A stretch of 64,000 nucleotides of DNA from NCBI RefSeq assembly GCF_014199195.1, contig NZ_JACIJE010000002.1, forward strand, positions 1 through 64,000, given 5' to 3'. Both the position numbers and the translations under genes were made by a program. Shown in pieces: positions 7,442 through 15,512 of the stretch (within the stretch, counting starts at the first letter, position 1; each line of letters starts with the position of its first letter). The stretch comes from Neoroseomonas alkaliterrae (GTDB lineage: Bacteria; Pseudomonadota; Alphaproteobacteria; Acetobacterales; Acetobacteraceae). The notes beneath the pieces are model-generated. The model saw only the letters and a program-made list of their open reading frames with translations, searched no databases and was not told the origin of the DNA.

Positions 7442-8917
7442 TCAGCCCTGGGGTGCTGTGTCTCGGGGTGGCGCCGCTGCGCCGGTGGCGGCGATCTCGA
7501 CCGCGGCCATCTGCGCGGCGTCCTGGGCGGCGCCGGACTTCGCGACGCGGCGCGGGTCGGTGTCGAGCGAGATGCCCGCCTCGTCCAGCAGGGCGTTGGC
7601 CTCGCGGATCATCTCCACGGCGGCGCGGAAGTCGTAGCCGAAGGCGCCGGCCGCCTCCGGCTGCGGCACAAAGCCGGCGCGCACCTGGGCGATCAGCGCC
7701 GTAGTGTCCTTCAGCGGGTCGATCATCTCGTGCGCCGGCGGGACGTGGCTGACGCCGTCCGGCAGCTCCGCACCCCACAGCCCGAGCAGCGCACCCTGCG
7801 CGTGGAAGCGGTCCGCGATGGGCCGCACGAGCATTGGGATGAGCATGCCGTACTGCACCTGCTCGCAGAGGCGGCGGAACTCGATCTTGCCGGCCCGCAG
7901 CGAGGAGTAGTTCGCCTGGGTCAGGTCGCCCGAGACCTGGTCGTAGGTGAGGCCGGCGCCGACCGCGGCCGCCTCGAGGGCGCGTCGGGCGAAGGCGGCG
8001 TGGCTGCCGCCGCCGGAGGGGTTCACCACCTCGACGCTGCCCATGCCGCGGCGATAGAGGATCATCCCCGGCTCGAAGCTCTCGACCGTCCGACCCTGGG
8101 CGTCGCGGAGCAGGCCGGTCGCCGCACCGGTGAGCGCCTCATCGCCCTCCTCGGTGACCACGGCTGCGAGGCAGGCTTCGATCTTGGCCTTCATCAGCAG
8201 CGCCGCCTCGTAGTCGCCGAGGTCGCGCAGCCGAAGCAGCACAGGAGCCAGCCAGGAGACGTCACGCAGCTGGCCGGGGCGGCGCTTGCGGTAGATGTGC
8301 AGCACCTCGGCCGCAGGGATCCGCTCGCTGCTCTGCCAGGTCGCACCCGGCAGGATCCAGGCCGCGCCGGGGTGGACCCGATGCAGCCAGTAGCCGACCG
8401 GCGCGCCCGCCTCGCCGAGGGCGATGCCCTGGATGGTCGGCGTGCCGTCCACCGTGCCGGTCCGCGCCGTGTCGAGGTGATCGCTCTCCAGCACCTGCAG
8501 GCGTAGGCCGATCGGGTTGGTGAGCGATGGCGACACCGTCAGGAAGCGCACGAAGCACTCGCCGCTCTCGACCACCGCCCGCATGACCAGCGCCTGCAGG
8601 CCGTAGAGGTCCAGCCGCCCCTCGGCGTCGCAGGCGGTGCTCTCCGCCCAGCGTTGCCAGGCGCGGCCATGCGCGTCGTCGGGCCAGCGCGTGGTGATGC
8701 CGGCGCCGACCGCGTTTCCGGTCCACAGATCGACGATGCGGCTGGCATAGGGATCGTTGCGGACCGCATCACGCGCGCGCCGCGCCACCGTCGTTGCCGC
8801 CAGGCCGACCTCGGCGTTGGGGCTACCGCCAGACGGCGCCCAGGCGGACGCCCGCTGGTCCTGTGCCGCGGCATAGCCGCGCAGCACCTGCCATGCATCG
8901 CGGAGGCGTCGGATCAC
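7442..8917 (-). CDS. phage portal protein (lambda gpB type)
   Basis: 491 residues, the usual length for a lambda-type portal. The N-terminal region reads Ala-Arg-Asp-Ala-Val-Arg-Asn-Asp-Pro-Tyr-Ala-Ser-Arg-Ile-Val-Asp, a family signature, followed by Asn-Ala-Val-Gly-Ala-Gly-Ile. The middle holds His-Ile-Tyr-Arg-Lys-Arg-Arg-Pro-Gly-Gln-Leu-Arg-Asp-Val-Ser-Trp, and later Asn-Tyr-Ser-Ser-Leu-Arg-Ala-Gly, both typical of this family. Twelve subunits form the ring at one capsid vertex through which DNA is packaged and ejected. It lies between the gpW-like gene (four-base overlap) and the capsid fusion. Confidence 0.92.
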   Translation of the reverse strand: MIRRLRDAWQVLRGYAAAQDQRASAWAPSGGSPNAEVGLAATTVARRARDAVRNDPYASRIVDLWTGNAVGAGITTRWPDDAHGRAWQRWAESTACDAEGRLDLYGLQALVMRAVVESGECFVRFLTVSPSLTNPIGLRLQVLESDHLDTARTGTVDGTPTIQGIALGEAGAPVGYWLHRVHPGAAWILPGATWQSSERIPAAEVLHIYRKRRPGQLRDVSWLAPVLLRLRDLGDYEAALLMKAKIEACLAAVVTEEGDEALTGAATGLLRDAQGRTVESFEPGMILYRRGMGSVEVVNPSGGGSHAAFARRALEAAAVGAGLTYDQVSGDLTQANYSSLRAGKIEFRRLCEQVQYGMLIPMLVRPIADRFHAQGALLGLWGAELPDGVSHVPPAHEMIDPLKDTTALIAQVRAGFVPQPEAAGAFGYDFRAAVEMIREANALLDEAGISLDTDPRRVAKSGAAQDAAQMAAVEIAATGAAAPPRDTAPQG

Positions 8918-9150
8918 CCGGTTCTCTCCCGCGAGAAGCTAGCGAGTGTCACGGAGGGACGGCGCGTTGCGCTCATCTCCGCACCGCGCAGCACGGCCAG
9001 CGCGCGGCCAAGCTCATCGAGGCTGCGATACTCCACCGTCCGCCCGTCGAAGCTCACGCGCGTCGTGCCGCCCGTGTAGGCGGCCGCCAGCGCCGCGGCG
9101 CGGCTCCCCTCCGGCTGCGCCAGCGCCCACGCGAGAACAGTCGGATCCAT
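8914..9150 (-). CDS. gpW-like phage head-tail joining protein
   Basis: 78 residues, about the size of lambda gpW. Pattern: an alanine-rich helix (Trp-Ala-Leu-Ala-Gln-Pro-Glu-Gly-Ser-Arg-Ala-Ala-Ala-Leu), a beta hairpin (Thr-Thr-Arg-Val-Ser-Phe-Asp-Gly-Arg-Thr-Val-Glu-Tyr-Arg) and a second helix (Leu-Asp-Glu-Leu-Gly-Arg-Ala-Leu). This is the alpha-beta-beta-alpha gpW fold, which binds under the portal. The start at 9150 abuts the previous gene's stop, and its end overlaps the portal start by four bases. It lies just upstream of the portal gene, as in lambda. Confidence 0.8.
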   Translation of the reverse strand: MDPTVLAWALAQPEGSRAAALAAAYTGGTTRVSFDGRTVEYRSLDELGRALAVLRGAEMSATRRPSVTLASFSRERTG

Positions 9151-9758
9151 CACGCGGCCCGCAACGTCGGCAGCGGTGTCGCCGCGTTGACCAGGTAGGA
9201 CAGCCCGGTGGGCGGGTTCGGCATGATCGGCACACCGGCCTGGTGCGTCAGCGCCGCGAAGAACCCGTTCTCGCTGCCGGTCGTGCCACCGCCGGCGCCG
9301 CCATCCGCCGCGGCCGAGCCGAGCAGCAGCGTGTTCCCGCCGCTGAACGCCTGCGTGCTGGTACCGCGTACCGAGGGAACCCCGGAGAAGCACAGCAGCA
9401 GCCACCAGATGCCGGCCGAGATCCAGCGCGGCTGCGCGAAGGGGCAGAGTGCGTTGCCAGTGGCGGCGGTGTCGGCGTCCACCACCGGCTCTTCGATCAC
9501 CGCTCCCGGCCGGCCGGCACCATTGTCCGCCGCGAGCGCCATACGCAGGAGTCCGGCCGCGCCCGTCGTCACACTGACAGCCATGGCCGAGAACAGCCCG
9601 GGACGCGCCAGCACGTAAGGGACGCAGTACAGCCGGTTCGCCGTCATCGCGACCGCGCCGCCGACGGCGCGCGCATGCTGCGAGGCGTAGAAGCGCCCCG
9701 AGACGTGGGGCAGCATCGCCGGCGCCGGCGGCAGGTAGTGCTGGAACAGCGCGGTCAT
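9150..9758 (-). CDS. unrecognised phage structural-region protein
   Basis: 202 residues, not recognised. It opens with a Pro-rich stretch (Tyr-Leu-Pro-Pro-Ala-Pro) and is rich in Gly, Ala, Ser and Thr with little charge. Several predicted strands alternate with glycine loops (Gly-Gly-Gly-Ala-Gly-Gly-type near residue 150), as in small fibre or surface-exposed virion proteins. It lies between the 117-aa protein and the gpW-like gene and overlaps both by a few bases, so it is translated with the head genes. A head fibre or decoration role is possible but not shown. Confidence 0.55.
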   Translation of the reverse strand: MTALFQHYLPPAPAMLPHVSGRFYASQHARAVGGAVAMTANRLYCVPYVLARPGLFSAMAVSVTTGAAGLLRMALAADNGAGRPGAVIEEPVVDADTAATGNALCPFAQPRWISAGIWWLLLCFSGVPSVRGTSTQAFSGGNTLLLGSAAADGGAGGGTTGSENGFFAALTHQAGVPIMPNPPTGLSYLVNAATPLPTLRAA

Positions 9759-10108
9759 GCCAGGGGCCGGATGCCGAGGGTGAGAAGGCGCTCCGCCACC
9801 TGGTTCACCGGCGCAGCGGCGAGGCCGGAGCGCATCCGCAGCCAGCGCCAGCCGAGCAGAAGGGTGGGCGGCAGGGTGAGTGCCCGGCCGGCGGCGGCGG
9901 CCAGCACCAACTCATTGCCGAGATGGTCGTAGAGATCCGCCCAGCCGGCGGGCTCCCCCTCGTCGAGCGAGCCCTGCAGGGTGAGCGGGGCGTCGGTCCA
10001 GGCGGCGGGCAGCAGCAGCAGGCAGACGCCGTAGCCGACGCTGGCGACGGGTCCGCTCAGCGCCTGGCCGGCGGCGATGCTGGTGCGCACCGGGACGATG
10101 GCGGTCAT
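9755..10108 (-). CDS. unrecognised small phage protein
   Basis: 117 residues. The start at 10108 (Met-Thr-Ala-Ile-Val-Pro-Val-Arg) is chosen because it lies 13 bases after the terminase stop with AGAACC-type spacing. The sequence looks beta-rich: Gly-Val-Cys-Leu-Leu-Leu-Leu-Pro, Thr-Leu-Gln-Gly-Ser-Leu-Asp-Glu-Gly and Arg-Trp-Leu-Arg-Met-Arg-Ser-Gly. It resembles small jelly-roll-like virion proteins seen between terminase and portal, but I cannot name a family. Its stop overlaps the next gene's start by four bases. Confidence 0.55.
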   Translation of the reverse strand: MTAIVPVRTSIAAGQALSGPVASVGYGVCLLLLPAAWTDAPLTLQGSLDEGEPAGWADLYDHLGNELVLAAAAGRALTLPPTLLLGWRWLRMRSGLAAAPVNQVAERLLTLGIRPLA

Positions 10109-10121
10109 GGGGTTCTCCAGG

Positions 10122-12020
10122 TCAGCGCAGCCAGCCGCTGCGCGGCGCGAGCCAGCCACGCGGGCGATGAGTGTCGGTCGCGACCGGTGGCGGTGATGGG
10201 GGAGCGACATTCCCGCCGGTGGGAAGCTCGCTCGGTTGGAGTGGGGCGTTGGCGACCTGCTCGCGCAGCTGCGCCCAAAAACGCTCGCCGTAGCGGTCGG
10301 CGCCGAGCAGCCAGAGCGCGGCACGCGCCAGTACGGCGCAGTCCAGCGCTTCATTCCTCTCGCGCAGCTTCGCCCATTCCTGCCGGGCGAAGCCGCGGCG
10401 GTCCTTCACCGTGCGCAGCTGCTCGGCGACCAGCTGCTTCACCCACTCGGCCTCGATGCCCTGCGGCAGATGCACCCAGCCGGGCGGGAACTCCTCTGCG
10501 TCGCCGCGGCCGAGCCAGAGCCGGCGGTAGAGGTCGGCCTTCCAGGTCGAGACCGACACCGTCCACAGCTTGAGGCCGCGGCGGAGCTTGCGGCCATCGA
10601 CCAGCGCATCGACCGGTGTCGGACCCTGCACCGGCTGCGCCCGGTTCCAGCCCTCGACGCCCTTGGTCGGCGCGATGCGCGGGTCCCGCAGCCGGCGGAG
10701 ATGGCCGTAGACGGCGGCGGTGTCGCGCCCGCCGGTGTCGACGCAGGCCTTGGCTATGCGGATGGTGCCGCCGCCTTCGCGCGGCCAGTCCCTGGCGAGC
10801 AGCTTCGCCAGCGCATCCCACGGCTCCCGCTCGCGCGGGCTGCCGGGGATGACCAGGTGGTCCACCAGCCAGGAGGAGAACCCCTCCGCCCAGCCCCAGA
10901 CGTCGCACTCGAGCCGGTCGTCCTGCACGTCCACGCCCGCCGTCAGCACCAGCGCGCCTGGCGGGACGATGCCCATCCGGAAGTCCTCGCGCCGCTCGAC
11001 CAAGCGCTCCCAGTCCGGCGCCTCGCCCTGCTCCTGCCAGGTCTCGCCGAGCACCGTGTTCTTGAAGGTCTTCAGGTCCTCGGGCTTCCCTTGCGCCGCC
11101 TCCCAGTCGCGGGCGATCTGCTCCCAGGAGAGCCAGCCCACCGGCGAGTAGAGTGCGGAGATGTGGAAGCCGACCGTGTGCGGGTCCTGCGCTTCCGCCG
11201 TGGGGCGCCACTCGCCGCCGGCCAGCATCGCGGTCTTGTGGTGCTCCTCGATCCCTTCGTCGCAGGCTTCGCAGTGGTAGCGGACCGAGCGCGGGTCGCC
11301 CTTCTCCCAGCGCAGGCGCTCGAACTTGAGCCACTGCATCTCCTGGCAGTGGGGACAGGGCACGAAATAGCGCCGCTGGTCGGAGGCAGCGTATTCGCGC
11401 TCGATCCGGCTGCGGCCGGCGATGGTCGGGGTCGAGACCAGGAAGGCCTTGCGCCGCCAGCCGAAGGTCCGCGCCCGCGCCTCGGCCAGCGCGATCGGGT
11501 CGCCTTCGCCCTCGACGTCGCCGGGATAGGCGTCCACCTCGTCGAGGAAGAGGAACCGCGCGGTCATCGAGCGCAGCCCGACCGCACTGTTCGCGCCGGT
11601 CAGCACCAGGATGCCGCCCGGGAATTCCTTCGACAGCAGCGTATTGCCGCTGTCCCGGGCGCGGGCGGGCGCGACGCGCTCCTTGAGCGCCGGCGTCTCC
11701 TCCAGCAAGGGGTCGATGCGCTGGCGCGAGAAGCGCTTGGCCAGCTCGACGGTGGGCTGCACCGCGAGCACCGGGGCCGGCACATGGTGGAGGATGTAGC
11801 CGAGCCAGCAGTTGCCGCTCTCGGTGGCGCCGACCTGGGCGCCCTTCATGAACACCACGCGCCGGGCGGGGTGCACCGCCGAGAGCGCGTCCATCACCTC
11901 GCGCAGGTACGGGGTCCGGCTGGTGCGCCAAGGGCCGGGTTCCGAGGAGGCACGGCTGCCGAGGATGCGGTGCCGTTCCGCCCATTCCGAGACCCTGAGC
12001 TGCGGCGGCGGACGGAGCAT
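10122..12020 (-). CDS. terminase large subunit (gpA family)
   Basis: 632 residues. The packaging ATPase comes first: a gpA-type Walker A Lys-Gly-Ala-Gln-Val-Gly-Ala-Thr-Glu-Ser at 59-68 and Walker B Phe-Leu-Phe-Leu-Asp-Glu at 156-161. A zinc finger (Cys-Pro-His-Cys ... Cys-Glu-Ala-Cys) follows. The C-terminal nuclease begins at Ala-Gly-Val-Asp-Val-Gln-Asp-Asp-Arg-Leu-Glu. The enzyme cuts concatemeric DNA and pumps it into the prohead through the portal. Start 12020 is chosen because the frame upstream reads through the small-subunit gene and has no family-like sequence; this leaves 25 bases between genes. The gpA type suggests cos-style packaging. Confidence 0.93.
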   Translation of the reverse strand: MLRPPPQLRVSEWAERHRILGSRASSEPGPWRTSRTPYLREVMDALSAVHPARRVVFMKGAQVGATESGNCWLGYILHHVPAPVLAVQPTVELAKRFSRQRIDPLLEETPALKERVAPARARDSGNTLLSKEFPGGILVLTGANSAVGLRSMTARFLFLDEVDAYPGDVEGEGDPIALAEARARTFGWRRKAFLVSTPTIAGRSRIEREYAASDQRRYFVPCPHCQEMQWLKFERLRWEKGDPRSVRYHCEACDEGIEEHHKTAMLAGGEWRPTAEAQDPHTVGFHISALYSPVGWLSWEQIARDWEAAQGKPEDLKTFKNTVLGETWQEQGEAPDWERLVERREDFRMGIVPPGALVLTAGVDVQDDRLECDVWGWAEGFSSWLVDHLVIPGSPREREPWDALAKLLARDWPREGGGTIRIAKACVDTGGRDTAAVYGHLRRLRDPRIAPTKGVEGWNRAQPVQGPTPVDALVDGRKLRRGLKLWTVSVSTWKADLYRRLWLGRGDAEEFPPGWVHLPQGIEAEWVKQLVAEQLRTVKDRRGFARQEWAKLRERNEALDCAVLARAALWLLGADRYGERFWAQLREQVANAPLQPSELPTGGNVAPPSPPPVATDTHRPRGWLAPRSGWLR

Positions 12021-12045
12021 GGAGCCCGCCCGGCGCCGGACATGG

Positions 12046-12558
12046 TCACGGGTCCTGGGCCCGATCTCCGAGGCCTGGGGGATCGAAGCGATCGGCCGCC
12101 TCCGAAAGCAGGTCGGTGATGTGCCCCTGCAGGACCGTCTGCAGCAGGTGCGGGTCGACGCCGAGCTCGGCGGCAATCAGCCCGGAGACGCGGGCCGGCC
12201 AGTTCAGCAGCGCGTCGCGCATGGCGCCCGCGATCTCGTCGATCGTGGCGTTGACCTCCGCCACATCGAGCAGCCGGCGCTTGTTCTCATCGAGGGCAAG
12301 CCGCTGCGCCTCGACCTTGAGGGCGAGCTGCGCGACCTTCAGTCGGGCATAGGGCGTGCCCTCGGCACCCGAACCGCCAGCGAGCGGGGAGCGGTGCGGA
12401 TCCGCGGTCTCCACCAGGCGGCGGCGGGTCTTGTCGATATCCCACTGGCCATCCGGCTCGCGGACGATGCGGCCGCTGCCCTCGGCCTTGCGCAGCGCCG
12501 TCTCGCTGATGCCGATGCGGCGGGCCGCCTCGCGGTTCGATGGGGTCATCTCGGGCAT
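12046..12558 (-). CDS. terminase small subunit-like DNA-binding protein
   Basis: 170 residues. Residues 6-45 form a winged helix-turn-helix of the gpNu1 type (Asn-Arg-Glu-Ala-Ala-Arg-Arg-Ile-Gly-Ile-Ser-Glu-Thr-Ala-Leu-Arg). Residues 70-105 are a long charged helix (Leu-Lys-Val-Glu-Ala-Gln-Arg-Leu-Ala-Leu-Asp-Glu-Asn-Lys-Arg-Arg-Leu) that probably oligomerises. The C-terminal part should contact the large subunit. It recognises the packaging site. It lies immediately upstream of the large subunit. Start could be Met1 or Met4. Confidence 0.82.
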   Translation of the reverse strand: MPEMTPSNREAARRIGISETALRKAEGSGRIVREPDGQWDIDKTRRRLVETADPHRSPLAGGSGAEGTPYARLKVAQLALKVEAQRLALDENKRRLLDVAEVNATIDEIAGAMRDALLNWPARVSGLIAAELGVDPHLLQTVLQGHITDLLSEAADRFDPPGLGDRAQDP

Positions 12559-12725
12559 GGCGGCGACCTCCCGCCGCGCGCGACGATGATGCAGGCCTCG
12601 TCAGGTTGGATTGACGGCGCGCCGGGAGGATCGCCGGCGTATGTGATCGCGCGGCACCGCGCATTCTGCGTGCGTCTCACGGGGCACGCGGCGCATCATC
12701 GCCGCGACATCAGCGGAGAAGCGGG

Positions 12726-12983
12726 ATGTCGCCGAAGGATCCCGAGAAGATGGTGATGGCGACCGCTTACGCGATGGCCATGGCGGACGGTGGCGTTGGC
12801 ACGCCGCGGGTGGTTCGGCTCTACGTGGATGACGCGCGGAAGGTGCTGGTCGATGTACTGAAAGCGGCGAAGCGCCAGCAATGGGAGCTGTCGGAGATGC
12901 TGCTGGCGCTCGATCCGCCGAAGCCCAAACCGAAGCCCTGGGAGAAGTATCAGGGCCCGCTGCCGTCGCGCCGCGAGCCCTGA
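12726..12983 (+). CDS. small unrecognised protein on the opposite strand
   Basis: 85 residues, on the plus strand between minus-strand terminase and DUF3489 genes. GGAG lies about eight bases before ATG 12726. The sequence has helical segments (Met-Val-Met-Ala-Thr-Ala-Tyr-Ala-Met-Ala-Met-Ala; Val-Leu-Val-Asp-Val-Leu-Lys-Ala-Ala-Lys-Arg) and a proline/lysine tail. Codon use is moderate and the sequence less arginine-rich than the shadow frames around it, which favours a real gene. No family recognised; possibly a moron. Confidence 0.5.
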   Translation: MSPKDPEKMVMATAYAMAMADGGVGTPRVVRLYVDDARKVLVDVLKAAKRQQWELSEMLLALDPPKPKPKPWEKYQGPLPSRREP

Positions 12984-12999
12984 GCCGTTCTGCGGGGCG

Positions 13000-13833
13000 T
13001 CACCCGGCGATGCGGTACACCGTGTAGGAGCCGCGGGCGCCCTCCTTGTTCGGCCCGACCTGGCGCACCCGCTCCAGCACCTCGACCGCGATCCCCTGGC
13101 GCTTCTTCAGCCCGGCGAAGAAGCCGCGGACCGTGTGCGGCGCCCAGCCGGTCGCCTCGGCGATCTGCGCCACCGTCGCGCCCTCGGGCCGACGCAGCAT
13201 GGCCAGCACCTGCTCCTGCTTCGTGCCCTCGCGCGGCTTGCGCGGCGCTCCGGGCTCGCGCGGCATGCGTGCCGGCTTGCCGGCCAGGGCGGCGCGGAGA
13301 CGCGCCATCGGGCCTTCGAGGGCGCCGATCATGTCGGTGTCGCGGTTGGTCGCGTCCTCCCAGGCGGTGAGCACCGCCGCGGCGGCATCGCGCAGGCTGC
13401 CCCGCGGCGCGGGGCCTGGCGCCGCGAGGGCCTGGTCGAGCAGGGCAAGGTCCTCCGCGCGGGTGGCGTCGTCCGGCGCCGCAGGCGCGGCCTGGGTGGG
13501 TTCGGTGGCGCCGGCGGGGTTGGCCTGCGGTGGCGCCTCCGGTGCGCCCTTGGGCGCCGCGTCCGGGGCCGGTGCGGCGCCCTGCGGGTCGATGCCGATG
13601 GCGCGCAGTCCCTCGTCCGTGATCTTCAGCAAGACGCTGTCGCCATCCACCATCCAGAGGGCCTGCGCATCGTAGGCGGGGCGGTGCACCGCGATCACCA
13701 GGTCGTTCTTCAGCAGCGCCTTCGCCACCGCCTGCCGCGCCGCGGCCGGCAGGCGCTCGGGCGGGTAGGCCAGGTGCTCGGGGTGCCGCGCGGCGGCGGC
13801 CAGGATCGCCATCTGCGTCTCGGTGAGCTTCAT
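13000..13833 (-). CDS. DUF3489 domain protein (winged-helix regulator-like)
   Basis: 277 residues. The N-terminus (Lys-Leu-Thr-Glu-Thr-Gln-Met-Ala-Ile-Leu-Ala-Ala-Ala-Ala) is the usual opening of DUF3489 proteins. Residues 95-165 are a low-complexity Ala/Pro/Gly linker. The DUF3489 winged helix is C-terminal (about 200-277): Thr-Lys-Gln-Glu-Gln-Val-Leu-Ala-Met-Leu-Arg-Arg, Ala-Thr-Val-Ala-Gln-Ile-Ala-Glu-Ala-Thr-Gly-Trp, Pro-His-Thr-Val-Arg-Gly-Phe. Such proteins are common in alphaproteobacterial prophages with unknown role; DNA binding is likely from the fold. Start at Met 13833 matches the family opening. Confidence 0.8.
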   Translation of the reverse strand: MKLTETQMAILAAAARHPEHLAYPPERLPAAARQAVAKALLKNDLVIAVHRPAYDAQALWMVDGDSVLLKITDEGLRAIGIDPQGAAPAPDAAPKGAPEAPPQANPAGATEPTQAAPAAPDDATRAEDLALLDQALAAPGPAPRGSLRDAAAAVLTAWEDATNRDTDMIGALEGPMARLRAALAGKPARMPREPGAPRKPREGTKQEQVLAMLRRPEGATVAQIAEATGWAPHTVRGFFAGLKKRQGIAVEVLERVRQVGPNKEGARGSYTVYRIAG

Positions 13834-13930
13834 CCTCGGGGTCCTCGGTCCGGCACCCGACCAGCCGGGTGCTACCGCCCCGAGCCCCGCCGGGCGCCAC
13901 CCGGTCGGGGCCATGCGGGTGGCGACCGCA

Positions 13931-14155
13931 TCAGCCGGCGTATTCGCCGCGCTTGAAGTGCTGGTCCGCGATGTCCTTCAGCTTCGCGGCGGCGTCCGCG
14001 AGCCAGGCGGTCTCGCCCCAGAGCACCGCCTCGGGATCGGCGCCGAAGTGATCCGCGCTGGCCTGCTGCAACTCCGCGAGCAGCGCATCGAACTCGGCCT
14101 TCTTGGCCAGGAAGGCCTCGAGGCTCCGCTGCTGGTTGGCTTCGCGCTTGGTCAT
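13931..14155 (-). CDS. small unrecognised prophage protein
   Basis: 74 residues starting Met-Thr-Lys-Arg-Glu-Ala-Asn-Gln at 14155, with GGAGA seven bases upstream. The sequence is almost wholly helical and charged (Leu-Glu-Ala-Phe-Leu-Ala-Lys-Lys-Ala-Glu-Phe-Asp-Ala-Leu-Leu-Ala-Glu-Leu), followed by Trp-Gly-Glu-Thr-Ala-Trp-Leu. It looks like a small helical-bundle adaptor. It is placed between the methyltransferase pair and the DUF3489 gene. Function unknown. Confidence 0.6.
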   Translation of the reverse strand: MTKREANQQRSLEAFLAKKAEFDALLAELQQASADHFGADPEAVLWGETAWLADAAAKLKDIADQHFKRGEYAG

Positions 14156-14243
14156 CGGGCTCTCCGTCCTGCTCATCGCGTGACGGACCATTCGCGCTGC
14201 GGCGCGCCCGAGCCAAGCAACATGCAGCGTCAGATGATTGCTC

Positions 14244-15512
14244 TTATTGGGCTTTCTCGGTCATCCCAGCTTCGCCGACGCCGCGGGCCGCGGCGATGTC
14301 GCCGAAGGTGCGGTCCTCGCCGTCCAGGACGGCGGCCTCCCCGGTGGCCTCCTGCCAGCGCCGGACGATGACGTCGGCGTAGGCGGGATCGAGCTCGAGC
14401 AGCACGGCGCGCCGCCCGGTGCGCTCCGCCGCGATCATGGTCGTCCCGGAGCCGCCGAAGGGATCGAGCACGGTGTCGCGCTGCTTGCTGCTGTTGCGGA
14501 TCGCGCGCTCCACCAGCGCCACCGGCTTCATGGTGGGGTGCAGGTCGTTCCGCGCCGGCTTGTCGAAGTGCCAGACGTTGCCCTGGTCGCGGGCGCCGCA
14601 CCAGTAGTGCTGGGCGCCTGCCTTCCAGCCGTAGAGCATCGCCTCGAACTGCTGGTGGTAGTCGGCGCGGCCGAGCGCGAAGGTGTTCTTCGCCCAGATG
14701 ATGGTGCTCGACCACTTCCCACCGGCCTCCTGCCAGGCGCGATGCAGCGTCGGCCACTCGGACGAGGACATGCAGACGTAGCAGGCGCCCTTCGTCACCG
14801 AGAGCAGGTTCGCCAGCGCCGGGCGAAGGAAGTCGAGGAAGCCAGAGCCCAGCGCGTCGTTGGCGATGGTCATCCTGGCCGCTGTGCCGCCCCGGTAGGC
14901 GACGTTGTAGGGCGGGTCCGTGAAGGCCATGTCGGCGAGGCGATCGGCACCGAGCGCCCGCTGCACGTCATCTAACCTGGTCGCGTCGCCGCAGAGCAGG
15001 CGGTGCTCGCCGCAGCGCCAGAGGTCGCCCGCGCGGGTGACCGGGACGGCGGGCGGCGGCGGGGCGTCGTCGGCGCCGTCTTCGCCGAGCCCGGCGTCGG
15101 CCGCGGCCAGCAGCCGGTCGAGCTCCATCCCTGAGAAGCCGAGGACGTCGAGGTCCACCGCCGCCTCGTCGCGGATGCGGGCGATCTCGGCCGCCAGGAG
15201 CGCCTCGTCCCAGCCGGAGTTGAGCGCGATCTGGTTGTCCGCCAGCCGCAGGGCCCGGGCTTGCGCCTCGGTCAGGTGGGCAAGGCGGATCGCCGGCACC
15301 GCCGCCATGCCGAGGCGCTTGGCCGCCATGACCCGGCCGTGGCCGGCCACCAGGACGCCGGCGGCGTCGACCAGCACCGGGTTCACGAAGCCGAACTCGG
15401 CGATCGAGGCGGCGATCTGCGCCACCTGCGCCTCGGAATGGGTGCGGGCGTTCTCGGCGTAGGGGATCAGCGCCGCCACCCCCAGCGTGGTGACCTGCAG
15501 ATCAGGCTGCAT
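14244..15512 (-). CDS. ParB-domain DNA methyltransferase (DPPY, adenine-N6 type)
   Basis: 422 residues. An N-terminal ParB-like nuclease fold (residues 5-90, with Ala-Gly-His-Gly-Arg at 57-61) is followed by a beta-class methyltransferase: catalytic Asp-Pro-Pro-Tyr-Asn at 199-203 and SAM-binding Phe-Gly-Gly-Ser-Gly-Thr-Thr at 352-358. DPPY is the usual motif of adenine-N6 methylases. Phage enzymes of this type protect DNA from host restriction; the ParB part may guide DNA binding. Start 15512 overlaps the preceding methyltransferase stop by 11 bases, so the two form one unit. No endonuclease partner is adjacent. Confidence 0.9.
   Translation of the reverse strand: MQPDLQVTTLGVAALIPYAENARTHSEAQVAQIAASIAEFGFVNPVLVDAAGVLVAGHGRVMAAKRLGMAAVPAIRLAHLTEAQARALRLADNQIALNSGWDEALLAAEIARIRDEAAVDLDVLGFSGMELDRLLAAADAGLGEDGADDAPPPPAVPVTRAGDLWRCGEHRLLCGDATRLDDVQRALGADRLADMAFTDPPYNVAYRGGTAARMTIANDALGSGFLDFLRPALANLLSVTKGACYVCMSSSEWPTLHRAWQEAGGKWSSTIIWAKNTFALGRADYHQQFEAMLYGWKAGAQHYWCGARDQGNVWHFDKPARNDLHPTMKPVALVERAIRNSSKQRDTVLDPFGGSGTTMIAAERTGRRAVLLELDPAYADVIVRRWQEATGEAAVLDGEDRTFGDIAAARGVGEAGMTEKAQ

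Noticed and set aside
5292-7637. A 781-codon plus-strand open frame opposite the capsid gene, and similar long frames opposite 18.6-21.1, 22.0-24.0 and 10.2-12.1 kb
   Set aside because: In about 70% GC DNA the antisense frames of real genes stay open by chance. These have Arg/Gly/His-rich translations without motifs, while the opposite strand encodes clear protein families.
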